DNA from: Roseimaritima sp.
GTDB lineage: Bacteria; Planctomycetota; Planctomycetia; Pirellulales; Pirellulaceae
Assembly: GCA_007124075.1 (NCBI GenBank)
Contig: SLFV01000454.1
Location: 1-8,262, forward strand
Reading direction: 5' to 3'
DNA length: 8,262 nucleotides
The notes beneath the pieces are model-generated. The model made no database searches. It saw nothing but the letters and a program-made list of their open reading frames with translations, and had not been told where the DNA came from. This document shows positions 1 through 6,570 of this stretch, piece by piece. Position 1 is the first letter of the stretch. Each line of letters begins with the position of its first letter. The position numbers and the translations under genes were made by a program.

Positions 1-2103
1 CGCCCGGCGGTGGCCCATTATCGGCTCAGCCGCACGGAATACCAAAACACAGTCTACGATCTGCTGGGCGTGCGTTACGATCCGACTCAGCCCGGCGGAT
101 TGAATGAAGATACGTTGTGGCATGGGTTCGAACGCATCGGCTCGGAACTGACGCTTTCCCCCTCGCACATCGATCGTTACTACCGCGCGGCCGACTTGGT
201 GTTGGACCGTGCTTTCCCCTCCGAACCGTTGCGGTCGCGTACAGTCCGCAAGACTGCGGCGGAACTGCATTATGGCGGTGGCAAGCCGCAGCAGGAGGCG
301 TTGCAGCGGCTGGGGATCACCCGACCCCTGCGTAATCTACTGTTCCCCGGTCAAGTCAAAACGGCGTTGTCGCCCGGTTGGTTCGGAAAAACCGGTCCGG
401 AACACAGCGGGTTGTATAAGGTCCGAATCCAGGCCAGCGGGATGCGTCCGCTGGGGGGCCAGCCAGCGCACCTGAGCATCGGCAAGCAGACCAGCAGTGC
501 CACCGTGGCCGGTTTGATCGAATTTGACGTGACGGCCGCGGAGGACGAACCGCAGGTTTACGAGTTTGAAGTATTCCTGGAGATGCCGACGACGCTGCAC
601 TTTGCCGTCGTGGCCACCGATGTTTTGGACGAAAGACGCGGCGGAGCGTTTCGCCATGCGCTGGGAAGCCGGACTGCATATCTGTTCACGCACACCAGCG
701 AAACCATGCTGTTGAACCCGAACGCCCCGCAGATGTTTGACGGGGAGGGGAACGGTTTGTTTTCCATCGTGTTGTTGGATTGGGTTGAGTGGGAAGGGCC
801 GCTGCAGACGCCAGCGGAACAGGCGCGACGGACCGATGTAATACCGCCGGACGATGCCAGTACCCAGATGGTCGCGGAACATCTGCTGCGTTTTGCCCAG
901 CGGGCGTGGCGACGGCCAGTGCTGCCGGAAGAACTGGAGGATTACCTGCAATCCTACACGGAATTGCGTCAGGCGGGCGAAACGCTGGCCGAGGCCTATC
1001 GGGTTGCGCTACAGGGCTTGCTGACTTCTCGTAACTTTTTCTATGTGGTTGAGGGCGAACCGGATGACCGCGAGCATTTGACCGATTGGGAACTGGCCAC
1101 GCGGCTGTCGTATTTTCTGTGGAGTTCGATGCCGGACGAGGGGCTGTTCGCTGCGGCGGACAATGCTGACCTACGCGGCGACGGTTTGACGAACCAAGTC
1201 GACCGGATGCTGACGGACAGCCGGATCGATCGCTTCATCGACGACTTTGCTCGGCAGTGGCTGCAGTTGCACCGCGTGGGGATGTTTCCGCCGGACAGCA
1301 AACTGTACCCCAACTATGACGACTGGTTGGAAGTCAGCTTGCGTTCGGAGGTTATCGAGTATTTCCGGGAGCTGTTCAGCAACAACAGACCCTTGCATGA
1401 CTTTTTGGATTCCGACTGGACCATGGCCAACGCTCGGCTGTGCGATTTTTATGGGTTGCCGGAGCCGAAGTCGAACGGGTTCCAACGCGTATCGCTCGGT
1501 CCCGAGGATCATCGCGGTGGACTGCTGACCATGGGGGCGGTGCTGGGGCTGACTTCCGACGGTACGCGGCAACGCCCGGTGCATCGCGGGGTTTGGCTTA
1601 GCGAGGCAATCTTCAACAAGACTCCGCCGCCCCCCCCGGCTAACGTCGATCCGATCGAACCGGTACCGCCCGAAGGAGAAAAGGTGACGATTCGCCAACG
1701 GCTGGCCGTTCACGCCCAAAACGCCAGTTGCGCCGCTTGCCATCGCGGGATCGATCCACTGGGGTTCGCGTTCGAGCAATATGACGCGATTGGGCAGTGG
1801 CGGACGCATGAAAGTGTTGATGGCGGTAAAGGTGCCGATCCCTCTGTCGATGCATCAGGCGTGCTGCCCGATGGCCGGCAGTTTCAAGACATCCAGCAGT
1901 TCAAACAGTTGTTGCTGGAAGATCAAGATCGGTTCCGACAAGCCTTCGTCGAACACCTGTGCACGTACGCGCTACGCCGTGTGCTGACGATCGACGATGC
2001 GGACGATATCCAAGTGATCGTTGCCGAAGCGAAAAGCAACGAGTACGGATTAAGAGACATTGTGCGTGCGGTGGCAATGTCGGAGTTAATGCGAAAAAGA
2101 TAA
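1..2103 (+). CDS. Planctomycete DUF1592-family c-type cytochrome-like protein (5' partial)
   Basis: The reading frame is already open at base 1, and a family-typical segment ([19 protein letters not shown]) starts at the first residues. The gene therefore begins upstream, and the GTG at position 10 is not a credible start. Numbering from that GTG, the domains run DUF1587 (about 1-70), a beta-rich carbohydrate-binding-like region (about 107-260), DUF1595 (about 290-350), DUF1592 (about 355-490, with [21 protein letters not shown]), DUF1588 (about 505-605) and DUF1585 (about 615-695). DUF1588 carries a single heme-c site, C574-A-A-C577-H578, just after a proline run (PPPPPP). Such proteins are large, exported and very numerous in planctomycetes. 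They are thought to act in periplasmic electron transfer or polysaccharide use, but no reaction is established. The N-terminal signal and any second CXXCH lie outside the window. The gene is usually paired with a DUF1552 gene; here a FAD oxidoreductase follows instead, 146 nt downstream. Confidence 0.93.
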   Translation, partial: RPAVAHYRLSRTEYQNTVYDLLGVRYDPTQPGGLNEDTLWHGFERIGSELTLSPSHIDRYYRAADLVLDRAFPSEPLRSRTVRKTAAELHYGGGKPQQEALQRLGITRPLRNLLFPGQVKTALSPGWFGKTGPEHSGLYKVRIQASGMRPLGGQPAHLSIGKQTSSATVAGLIEFDVTAAEDEPQVYEFEVFLEMPTTLHFAVVATDVLDERRGGAFRHALGSRTAYLFTHTSETMLLNPNAPQMFDGEGNGLFSIVLLDWVEWEGPLQTPAEQARRTDVIPPDDASTQMVAEHLLRFAQRAWRRPVLPEELEDYLQSYTELRQAGETLAEAYRVALQGLLTSRNFFYVVEGEPDDREHLTDWELATRLSYFLWSSMPDEGLFAAADNADLRGDGLTNQVDRMLTDSRIDRFIDDFARQWLQLHRVGMFPPDSKLYPNYDDWLEVSLRSEVIEYFRELFSNNRPLHDFLDSDWTMANARLCDFYGLPEPKSNGFQRVSLGPEDHRGGLLTMGAVLGLTSDGTRQRPVHRGVWLSEAIFNKTPPPPPANVDPIEPVPPEGEKVTIRQRLAVHAQNASCAACHRGIDPLGFAFEQYDAIGQWRTHESVDGGKGADPSVDASGVLPDGRQFQDIQQFKQLLLEDQDRFRQAFVEHLCTYALRRVLTIDDADDIQVIVAEAKSNEYGLRDIVRAVAMSELMRKR

Positions 2104-2144
2104 CAAGCAAATGGGGGTCCTGGCAACTTCGCAAAGACTTGGGT

Positions 2145-2173
2145 TTGGAAAAGTATTCTCTTTCGGTGATAAC
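2145..2173 (+). promoter_or_regulatory. Possible sigma70-type promoter before the FAD oxidoreductase gene
   Basis: TTGGAA (2145-2150) and GATAAC (2168-2173) each match the consensus at four of six positions and are 17 bp apart. They lie in the gap between the cytochrome-like gene and the FAD oxidoreductase gene, about 75 nt before the ATG. The match is modest, and planctomycete promoters are poorly defined. The two genes could equally share one transcript. Confidence 0.25.
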
Positions 2174-2249
2174 CTTACTGCTCACAACCTCCGTCTTGAA
2201 CCCCCCAGCCACACGTTTTGACGTAATCAAGCACCCGCGAGACAAAAAT

Positions 2250-3506
2250 ATGACCAGCAATCGCAGGAATTTTATCCAATCTTCTGTCATTGGAACCGCC
2301 GGCTTGGGGCTTAGCATTGCCTCGACCACCGAGGTCAACGCATCGAACCTGCCCCGTGCGGCCGAACCCGAAATCACCGTCGATGTCGATGTGCTGGTTG
2401 TCGGTGGTGGTACAGCGGGGACCATCGCCGCCATTCAGGCCGGACGCGCCGGTGCGAGCGTTCTGCTGGTGGAACGCAACAGCCAACTGGGCGGTACGAT
2501 GACGACCGGCGGCGTGGCATTTCCGGGATTGTTTGATGCCTGGGGAAAGCAAGTGATTGCCGGTATCGGCTGGGAGCTGGTCAAGGAGTGTGTGGCGCTG
2601 GATGAAGGCCAACTTCCTAACTTCGCCAAGGTGCCCCAGCGGCACTGGCACAATCAGGTTTACATCAATCAGTTCCTGTACGCGATCTTGGCCGAAGAAA
2701 AGTGCGCCGATGCGGGCGTGTCGATCGCGTATTATGAATTTCCCGCAGCGGTCATCCAAATCGATGGGGGTTGGCAGGTCGACTGCGTCGGTTTCGGAAC
2801 CCGGCGACGGGTGCGCTGTAAGCAGATTATTGACTGCACCGGAGGAGCAGAAGTGGTGGGGCTGCTGGGGCTGCCGCGGTTGCGCGAGGACGAACGCCAA
2901 CCGGGTTCGTTTCTGTTCATGCTGGGGGAAGCCCACGAGCCGGGGCGAAATCAAATCCATCGGCTGTACGTTCACGGCGCAGATTCAACCAACTCGCGAA
3001 CTGCGACTGAGGCAAATTTGACCGGTCGCAAGACGATCCTCAATAAGGTTCGGCAATCAGGAAAGCGTCTGATGCATTTGCAGCCCGAAACCGGTTTCCG
3101 GGAAAGCTACCGCATTCAAGGCGAGACCTTGATCACGGTCCACGACTATACCTCGGGACGCGTCTTTGACGATGCGATCTGCTATGCGTTTTACCCGGTC
3201 GATCTGCACACCAAAACAGGCGTGAAGCCACAACCATTAAAACCGGGCACCGTGCCCACCATCCCGCTGCGAGCGCTGGTTCCCAAGGGCAGCCGCAATT
3301 TGATGGTGGCCGGACGTTGTGTCAGCAGCGACAGGCTGGCCAATTCTGGATTGCGGGTTCAGGCATCGTGCATGGGGATGGGGCAAGCGACCGGTGTCGC
3401 GGCAGCCCTCGCCGCACAACGGGGAACCACTCCCTTGGAAGTGCCGCTGGGCGATATCCACGATCTGTTGCGCAGTCACGGTGCCATCATTCCGAGCGAT
3501 GCATGA
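2250..3506 (+). CDS. Tat-exported FAD-dependent oxidoreductase (FAD_oxidored family)
   Basis: A 418-residue flavoprotein. The ATG at 2250 is chosen because it opens directly into a twin-arginine signal: R5-R6-N-F-I, a hydrophobic stretch at about 11-25, and a plausible cleavage site after V29-N30-A31. The frame stays open upstream to 1959, but that stretch runs inside the preceding gene and shows no protein-like features. The Rossmann motif GGGTAG lies at 52-57 and the ribose-binding acidic residue is E75 (LLVER). It is followed by the LGGTMTTGG segment (80-88) typical of this family. The C-terminal FAD-binding block (about 354-384: AGRCVSSDRLANSGLR, then a Gly-rich helix) completes the fold. 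The protein probably folds with FAD in the cytoplasm and acts in the periplasm. Family members oxidise or reduce diverse small molecules, so no substrate is assigned. The stop overlaps the start of the next gene by 8 nt, which suggests coupled translation and a shared function. Confidence 0.9.
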   Translation: MTSNRRNFIQSSVIGTAGLGLSIASTTEVNASNLPRAAEPEITVDVDVLVVGGGTAGTIAAIQAGRAGASVLLVERNSQLGGTMTTGGVAFPGLFDAWGKQVIAGIGWELVKECVALDEGQLPNFAKVPQRHWHNQVYINQFLYAILAEEKCADAGVSIAYYEFPAAVIQIDGGWQVDCVGFGTRRRVRCKQIIDCTGGAEVVGLLGLPRLREDERQPGSFLFMLGEAHEPGRNQIHRLYVHGADSTNSRTATEANLTGRKTILNKVRQSGKRLMHLQPETGFRESYRIQGETLITVHDYTSGRVFDDAICYAFYPVDLHTKTGVKPQPLKPGTVPTIPLRALVPKGSRNLMVAGRCVSSDRLANSGLRVQASCMGMGQATGVAAALAAQRGTTPLEVPLGDIHDLLRSHGAIIPSDA

Positions 3507-4473
3507 CCCGCGTATGCCCAGCTATCGAAAACTGCATCGCCCTGCCGTCTCTCTGTTCACCGCGACGACCTTTGGGGTCCTGTCGGTGACCGGTGTCATC
3601 GCGTTTGTTCAGCCTTTTTCGCTTGGTGTCGTCGGGCTGCATGCCCTGATGGGTTTTGTCTTTATCGCTGTGGTCAGCCTGCACGCAATCAACAACCTGC
3701 GACCGCTGACCCGGTACCTGCGTGGCAAGATCGTTTGGCTGGCTTTGGCCGTTACATCCGCGTTGACGCTACTATTTTGGTGGCAACCGACCCCCGTCCA
3801 ATCGATGCTGCGTTGGAGCGGCAATCTGGGGCCCGCCCTGGAACGATTCGAAATGGGCGAGGAAGAAATGGTGTTCGATTACCATCCGTCGCCGGATTAC
3901 CAATTGCGACTGACCGTCAAAACGGGCCCCAGCTACGACGCCGCGTCGCCGCCACTGGTTGCGATCTGGCTGGAAAATCAGGGCGGCTATCACATCAAAA
4001 CCCTGCTCCCTCCCGACGCCGCTTCCCAGAACCAACTGCCATACTGGGCTTTCAAGCATGCCGGTTGGGAAAAAGCCAAATACGAAGCAGAGCAAATCAG
4101 TCAGGCGGAGCAAGTCGGCCAGTCCAAACCAATCGCCCAAGTCGACGGTGTCTCCGCAGCCACCCCGAACGGTTCCTTCGACCCTGCCGATTACATCCTC
4201 CCGCGAAACACGGAAGACTCCACGCCCTACAGCCTGTTGCTAGAAGTCAATCAACCGGGCGACGACCAACCCTCCCTGGTCCACGCCGTCCAAATCGACA
4301 ACAGTTTGCCCCGCACGTTTCAACTACTGGAACTCCGCGGCTACCCCCAACGCGACGACGATGATGAAAAAACCGCCAAGGAGACCTGGTCGCTTTATTA
4401 CATCGATCAAACATTTACCTCTGCCCTGGACCTGATCGACAGCGCGCTGTTAACCATTAAAAGATCGAAGTGA
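3499..4473 (+). CDS. Three-helix membrane protein with DUF2271-like periplasmic domain
   Basis: A 324-residue protein. The ATG at 3499 overlaps the end of the FAD oxidoreductase gene (ATGCATGA). A second in-frame ATG at 3514 would give 319 residues, and neither has a clear ribosome-binding site. Three hydrophobic segments are visible at about 16-38, 44-66 and 77-95. H48 and H62 lie 14 residues apart around the second helix, with H13 before the first. This resembles DUF4405 or PepSY-type membrane cytochrome b modules, so heme binding is plausible but unproven. After the third helix, residues about 123-305 form a soluble domain. Its motifs VAIWLEN (154-160) and D216-G-V-S-A-A-T-P223 recall DUF2271, a periplasmic domain often found near flavin-linked redox systems. 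A short acidic run (DDDDE, 286-290) lies near the C-terminus. Coupling to the Tat flavoprotein suggests a membrane electron carrier or anchor for it. The DUF2271 and heme assignments come from pattern recognition only. Confidence 0.8.
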   Translation: MHDPRMPSYRKLHRPAVSLFTATTFGVLSVTGVIAFVQPFSLGVVGLHALMGFVFIAVVSLHAINNLRPLTRYLRGKIVWLALAVTSALTLLFWWQPTPVQSMLRWSGNLGPALERFEMGEEEMVFDYHPSPDYQLRLTVKTGPSYDAASPPLVAIWLENQGGYHIKTLLPPDAASQNQLPYWAFKHAGWEKAKYEAEQISQAEQVGQSKPIAQVDGVSAATPNGSFDPADYILPRNTEDSTPYSLLLEVNQPGDDQPSLVHAVQIDNSLPRTFQLLELRGYPQRDDDDEKTAKETWSLYYIDQTFTSALDLIDSALLTIKRSK

Positions 4474-4493
4474 AGCGGCCGGAAGTAAGCGTT

Positions 4494-4760
4494 TTACCAG
4501 CGACGTGGTGCCCGCTGTTCACGAGGTTTCGCCTCGTTGACGGTCACGTCACGCCCACAGATCGACTGTTGATCAATCGCGCGAATCGCCTCCAAGCCCG
4601 CTTCGCGACTTTGCATCTCCACAAACCCAAATCCGCGTGAACGCCCGGTTTCGCGATCCTTGATCACGTTGACCGATTTGACGACCCCGAACGAACCAAA
4701 GGTTGCTTCGATGTCGTTTTCGGTTGCATCAAAACTGAGGTTACCTACATAAATATTCAT
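4494..4760 (-). CDS. Small RRM-domain RNA-binding protein
   Basis: An 88-residue protein that is essentially one RNA recognition motif. RNP2 is IYVGNL (residues 3-8) and RNP1 is RGFGFVEM (42-49), with the aromatic residues that stack on RNA bases present (Y4, F44, F46). Bacterial single-RRM proteins of this size act as RNA chaperones or post-transcriptional regulators and are often cold-induced in cyanobacteria. The usual glycine-rich tail is missing; the chain ends in a short basic tail with PREQRAPRRW. Two adjacent ATGs exist, at 4763 and 4760. The second is preferred because the GGAG at 4771-4768 lies 7 nt before it, against 4 nt for the first, and because many homologues begin MNIYVGNL. 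The gene faces the membrane protein gene, only 20 nt separate the two stops, and no terminator hairpin is visible between them. An inverted repeat sits immediately upstream of its ribosome-binding site. Confidence 0.95.
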   Translation of the reverse strand: MNIYVGNLSFDATENDIEATFGSFGVVKSVNVIKDRETGRSRGFGFVEMQSREAGLEAIRAIDQQSICGRDVTVNEAKPREQRAPRRW

Positions 4761-4767
4761 CATTGAA

Positions 4768-4771
4768 CTCC
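4768..4771 (-). promoter_or_regulatory. Ribosome-binding site of the RRM gene
   Basis: GGAG on the minus strand lies 7 nt from the ATG at 4760 and 4 nt from the ATG at 4763, favouring the downstream start. It is the clearest Shine-Dalgarno sequence in the window; the other genes lack one. Confidence 0.6.
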
Positions 4772-4775
4772 ACTA

Positions 4776-4789
4776 GAAGCACGTGCTTC
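4776..4789. promoter_or_regulatory. Perfect 14-bp palindrome in the RRM gene leader
   Basis: GAAGCACGTGCTTC is identical on both strands. It ends 4 nt upstream of the RRM Shine-Dalgarno sequence. It could be a dimeric repressor or activator site with a CACGTG core. In the mRNA it could instead be a small hairpin with 5 bp (GAAGC/GCUUC) and an ACGU loop that affects ribosome access. The sequence cannot decide between these. Confidence 0.5.
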
Positions 4790-4818
4790 CAAATTAACCA
4801 AGGAGTTGAGAGAGCTGA

Positions 4819-4868
4819 TGTTCAGTGACAGCGGGGGCAAACGCCGCTCGCTACCTGTGTGCTGAACA
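4819..4868. other. Nested stem structure, possible structured RNA or regulatory site
   Basis: Perfect 7-bp arms TGTTCAG (4819-4825) and CTGAACA (4862-4868) enclose a second perfect 5-bp pair, AGCGG (4830-4834) with CCGCT (4844-4848). An alternative inner hairpin, GGC-AAAC-GCC, uses 4836-4845. Read on the minus strand it lies upstream of the RRM gene and could be part of its 5' leader. Arms this long can arise by chance, so confidence is limited. Confidence 0.3.
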
Positions 4869-4874
4869 AAAGAG

Positions 4875-4887
4875 GTGGCATCGCCAC
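4875..4887. other. Small hairpin GTGGC-ATC-GCCAC
   Basis: A perfect 5-bp stem with a three-base loop, directly after the nested stems at 4819-4868. It could extend the same structured element. There is no T-run on either side, so it does not look like a terminator. Confidence 0.25.
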
Positions 4888-5046
4888 AAGAACCTTTCCA
4901 GCCAAGAGCGCCAGAAGAATTAGCATCAGTCAGAGAGAACTATGAAAAGCTCGGCCCAAAACAAAATCCAACTCAACCGTAACAACAACTGTCCGAAACT
5001 GCTTTTCCTTCGACTCTCTAAACGTCCTGCGTCGCGGAGAAATCGT

Positions 5047-5064
5047 CGTGTGCATCGGCACACG
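5047..5064. other. Hairpin CGTGTGC-ATCG-GCACACG
   Basis: A perfect 7-bp stem with an ATCG loop, ending 25 nt before the TATAAT box at 5090. It is not followed by a T-run on either strand. The position, around or just upstream of the expected -35 region, would suit an operator for the downstream operon, which is an inference from location only. Confidence 0.35.
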
Positions 5065-5089
5065 CTCCCGGTTTCATGAATCGCGACGC

Positions 5090-5095
5090 TATAAT
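5090..5095 (+). promoter_or_regulatory. Consensus -10 box (TATAAT) upstream of the biosynthetic operon
   Basis: A perfect TATAAT in an AT-rich patch within otherwise GC-rich DNA. It overlaps the 10-bp palindrome ATAATATTAT (5091-5100). No recognisable TTGACA-like -35 element lies 16-18 bp upstream and there is no extended -10 TG, so an activator or another sigma factor may be needed. Transcription would start near 5102, giving a leader of about 137 nt before the GTG at 5239. Confidence 0.4.
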
Positions 5096-5168
5096 ATTAT
5101 CAGGATTCGCCGTCGCAATCTATGCCCAAACCTGCCAAAAACTCAAATTAACCCAAGCCGATCGACGC

Positions 5169-5192
5169 AAAGGCCGCAAAACTGCGGCCTTT
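5169..5192 (+). terminator. Strong GC-rich hairpin, terminator or attenuator
   Basis: AAAGGCCGCA and TGCGGCCTTT form a perfect 10-bp stem around an AAAC loop. The A-rich and T-rich stem ends are symmetrical, as in a bidirectional intrinsic terminator, but the T-run is only three bases. No protein gene ends just before it on either strand. It lies between the TATAAT at 5090 and the first operon gene. It could therefore end a short RNA, act as a conditional attenuator in the operon leader, or protect the leader. Confidence 0.45.
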
Positions 5193-5238
5193 CGAAGGTC
5201 CGATCCAACCCTGCCATCTTCCAACCCTGCGCGATTCC

Positions 5239-6570
5239 GTGACAAGCCATCAATACGTTCACCGTCTGATCAATTTGCTGGACCCTTCCGGCAATGTTTT
5301 ACTGAACATGGATTTTGATCAAGCGGTCCGTTTGGTCGCTAGCGGCGACCCCAGTTCGGTCGACAAGATCGATGGCCAGTTCGCTATCTGTGTTCAGGAT
5401 GGCCGCGACGTTTTGATGGCACGCTCGATCGCTCGCCCAATGCGATATTTCCTTGCGAAAAAAGCTGAAGGCCCATGCCTGATTGTCGCCGAAAGAATTG
5501 ACCAACTACGCGACCAATTGGCAAAAGAAGGACTGGCGGACCAGTTTCACCCTTCATATACACGCATGGTTCCCGCACACCATTTGGTTCGCTTGCAATT
5601 GATCGGATGTCCCGATCCTAACCCAGAGTATCAACGATTCTTTTCGCCCCAAAGAAATTCGCTCAGCTCTGATCTGGATCAGATCGCTACCGCTTATGTC
5701 GGGCGGCTGGCCCAGGAGTGCTCGCGCTGGCTTGACCGGCTTGACACCAAGGAACCGATTGGCGTCCTGTTTTCCGGCGGGGTGGACAGCGGGGCGGTTC
5801 TGTTGGTGATGAACCACTTATTGCTGGCACGTGGCCAGGCGCCGACGCGACTGAAGGCGTTCACGCTGTGCATTGATGGACAATCATCGGACACCGAACA
5901 AGCCAAGCAATTTTTGCAGCAGACCGGTCTGGAGATGCTATGGGAGGTGCTTGATTGTTCAATCGCGGATCTGGATTGGCGTGAAACGGTGCGAGTGATC
6001 GAAGATTATAAGCCGCTAGATGTCCAAGCTGGAACGATGATGTTGGCGGCGTGTCGTGAAATTCGTAACCGCTATCCGGACTGGCGATATTTAATCGATG
6101 GCGATGGCGGTGATGAAAACTTGAAGGATTATCCGATCGAGGAAAACCCTGAGCTGACGATTCGCAGCGTACTGAACAATTTGATGCTATATCAAGAAGG
6201 CTGGGGCGTGGATGCGATCAAGCACTCACTGGTTCACAGCGGCGGGCAAAGCCGTGGACAAGCCAGGTCATCGGCACCAACTAGGCTGTTGGGCTTCACG
6301 GCGTTCAGCCCATTCGCGTTGCCTCGTGTGATCGAGATCGCCGAAGCGATTCCGTTTGTCGAACTGACCGATTGGGACCATCAAAAACTTTACGCACTCA
6401 AAGGGAACATCGTATCGCGAGGCGTTCGTTTGGTCACGGGCATTGAGATGCCCGTTTTCAAGAAACAAAGGTTTCAACATGGTGCCATCGACGCAGCCAC
6501 GTTCGCGCGACTGTTTCCGCGGCAGGAACGGGAATATCGGCAAGCGTTCTTACAGTGCTGGAATGAATGA
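5239..6570 (+). CDS. Asparagine-synthetase-like ATP-dependent amide ligase with degenerate glutaminase domain
   Basis: A 443-residue protein with a class B asparagine synthetase (AsnB-type) C-terminal domain. The ATP-pyrophosphatase loop SGGVDS lies at 179-184, and the second nucleotide/substrate segment DGDGGDEN (287-294) stands where AsnB usually has DGAD-E. A C-terminal region with MPVFKKQRFQHG (404-415) matches the K-containing end of the synthetase site. The N-terminal part keeps only the late half of a class II glutaminase domain (IDGQFAICVQDG, 44-55, and RSIARPMRYF, 62-71). It starts MTSHQY, with no MCG and no Cys nucleophile. Glutamine hydrolysis is therefore not expected; beta-lactam synthetase and carbapenam synthetase show the same loss. 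The likely role is to adenylate a carboxylate and form an amide, perhaps internally or with a free amine. The GTG start is the only normal start codon between the in-frame stop at 5149 and the ATG at 5308; no Shine-Dalgarno is visible. The stop overlaps the radical SAM gene as ATGA. Confidence 0.88.
   Translation: MTSHQYVHRLINLLDPSGNVLLNMDFDQAVRLVASGDPSSVDKIDGQFAICVQDGRDVLMARSIARPMRYFLAKKAEGPCLIVAERIDQLRDQLAKEGLADQFHPSYTRMVPAHHLVRLQLIGCPDPNPEYQRFFSPQRNSLSSDLDQIATAYVGRLAQECSRWLDRLDTKEPIGVLFSGGVDSGAVLLVMNHLLLARGQAPTRLKAFTLCIDGQSSDTEQAKQFLQQTGLEMLWEVLDCSIADLDWRETVRVIEDYKPLDVQAGTMMLAACREIRNRYPDWRYLIDGDGGDENLKDYPIEENPELTIRSVLNNLMLYQEGWGVDAIKHSLVHSGGQSRGQARSSAPTRLLGFTAFSPFALPRVIEIAEAIPFVELTDWDHQKLYALKGNIVSRGVRLVTGIEMPVFKKQRFQHGAIDAATFARLFPRQEREYRQAFLQCWNE

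Larger units (their letters stand above)
4764..5238. other. Long intergenic region rich in inverted repeats
   Basis: About 475 nt separate the diverging RRM gene and the biosynthetic operon. No convincing protein gene is present. The two small frames here, from 5048 and from 5076, have no family features, and both run past the start of the next gene. The region holds the palindrome at 4776-4789, a nested stem structure at 4819-4868, hairpins at 4875-4887 and 5047-5064, a TATAAT at 5090-5095 and a strong GC-rich hairpin at 5169-5192. It must contain the promoters of both flanking units and may also encode a small RNA. No tRNA, CRISPR array or insertion sequence end was seen. Confidence 0.7.

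Noticed and set aside
337..951. Long minus-strand frame (about 204 codons) inside the cytochrome-like gene
   Set aside because: It lies wholly opposite a gene with clear domains, has a low-complexity Arg/Pro/Gln-rich composition and shows no motif.
1171..1809. Long minus-strand frame (about 212 codons) inside the cytochrome-like gene
   Set aside because: Antisense shadow of the DUF1592/DUF1588 coding region, with no recognisable domain.
1959..2249. N-terminal extension of the FAD oxidoreductase frame
   Set aside because: It overlaps the end of the previous gene, looks non-protein-like, and would bury the Tat signal that begins at 2250.
2175..2975. Minus-strand frame of about 266 codons opposite the FAD oxidoreductase
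   Set aside because: The plus strand has an unmistakable Tat signal and FAD motifs; the opposite frame shows only antisense composition.
3319..3498. Upstream extension of the membrane protein frame
   Set aside because: It runs inside the conserved C-terminal FAD-binding block of the preceding gene; the ATG at 3499 gives a normal membrane protein start.
4474..4493. Possible terminator between the convergent membrane protein and RRM genes
   Set aside because: Only 20 nt separate the stops and no stem with a T-run can be drawn.
5076..5318. 80-codon plus-strand frame before and into the AsnB-like gene
   Set aside because: It overlaps the start of a well-supported gene in another frame, spans the hairpin at 5169-5192 and has no family features.
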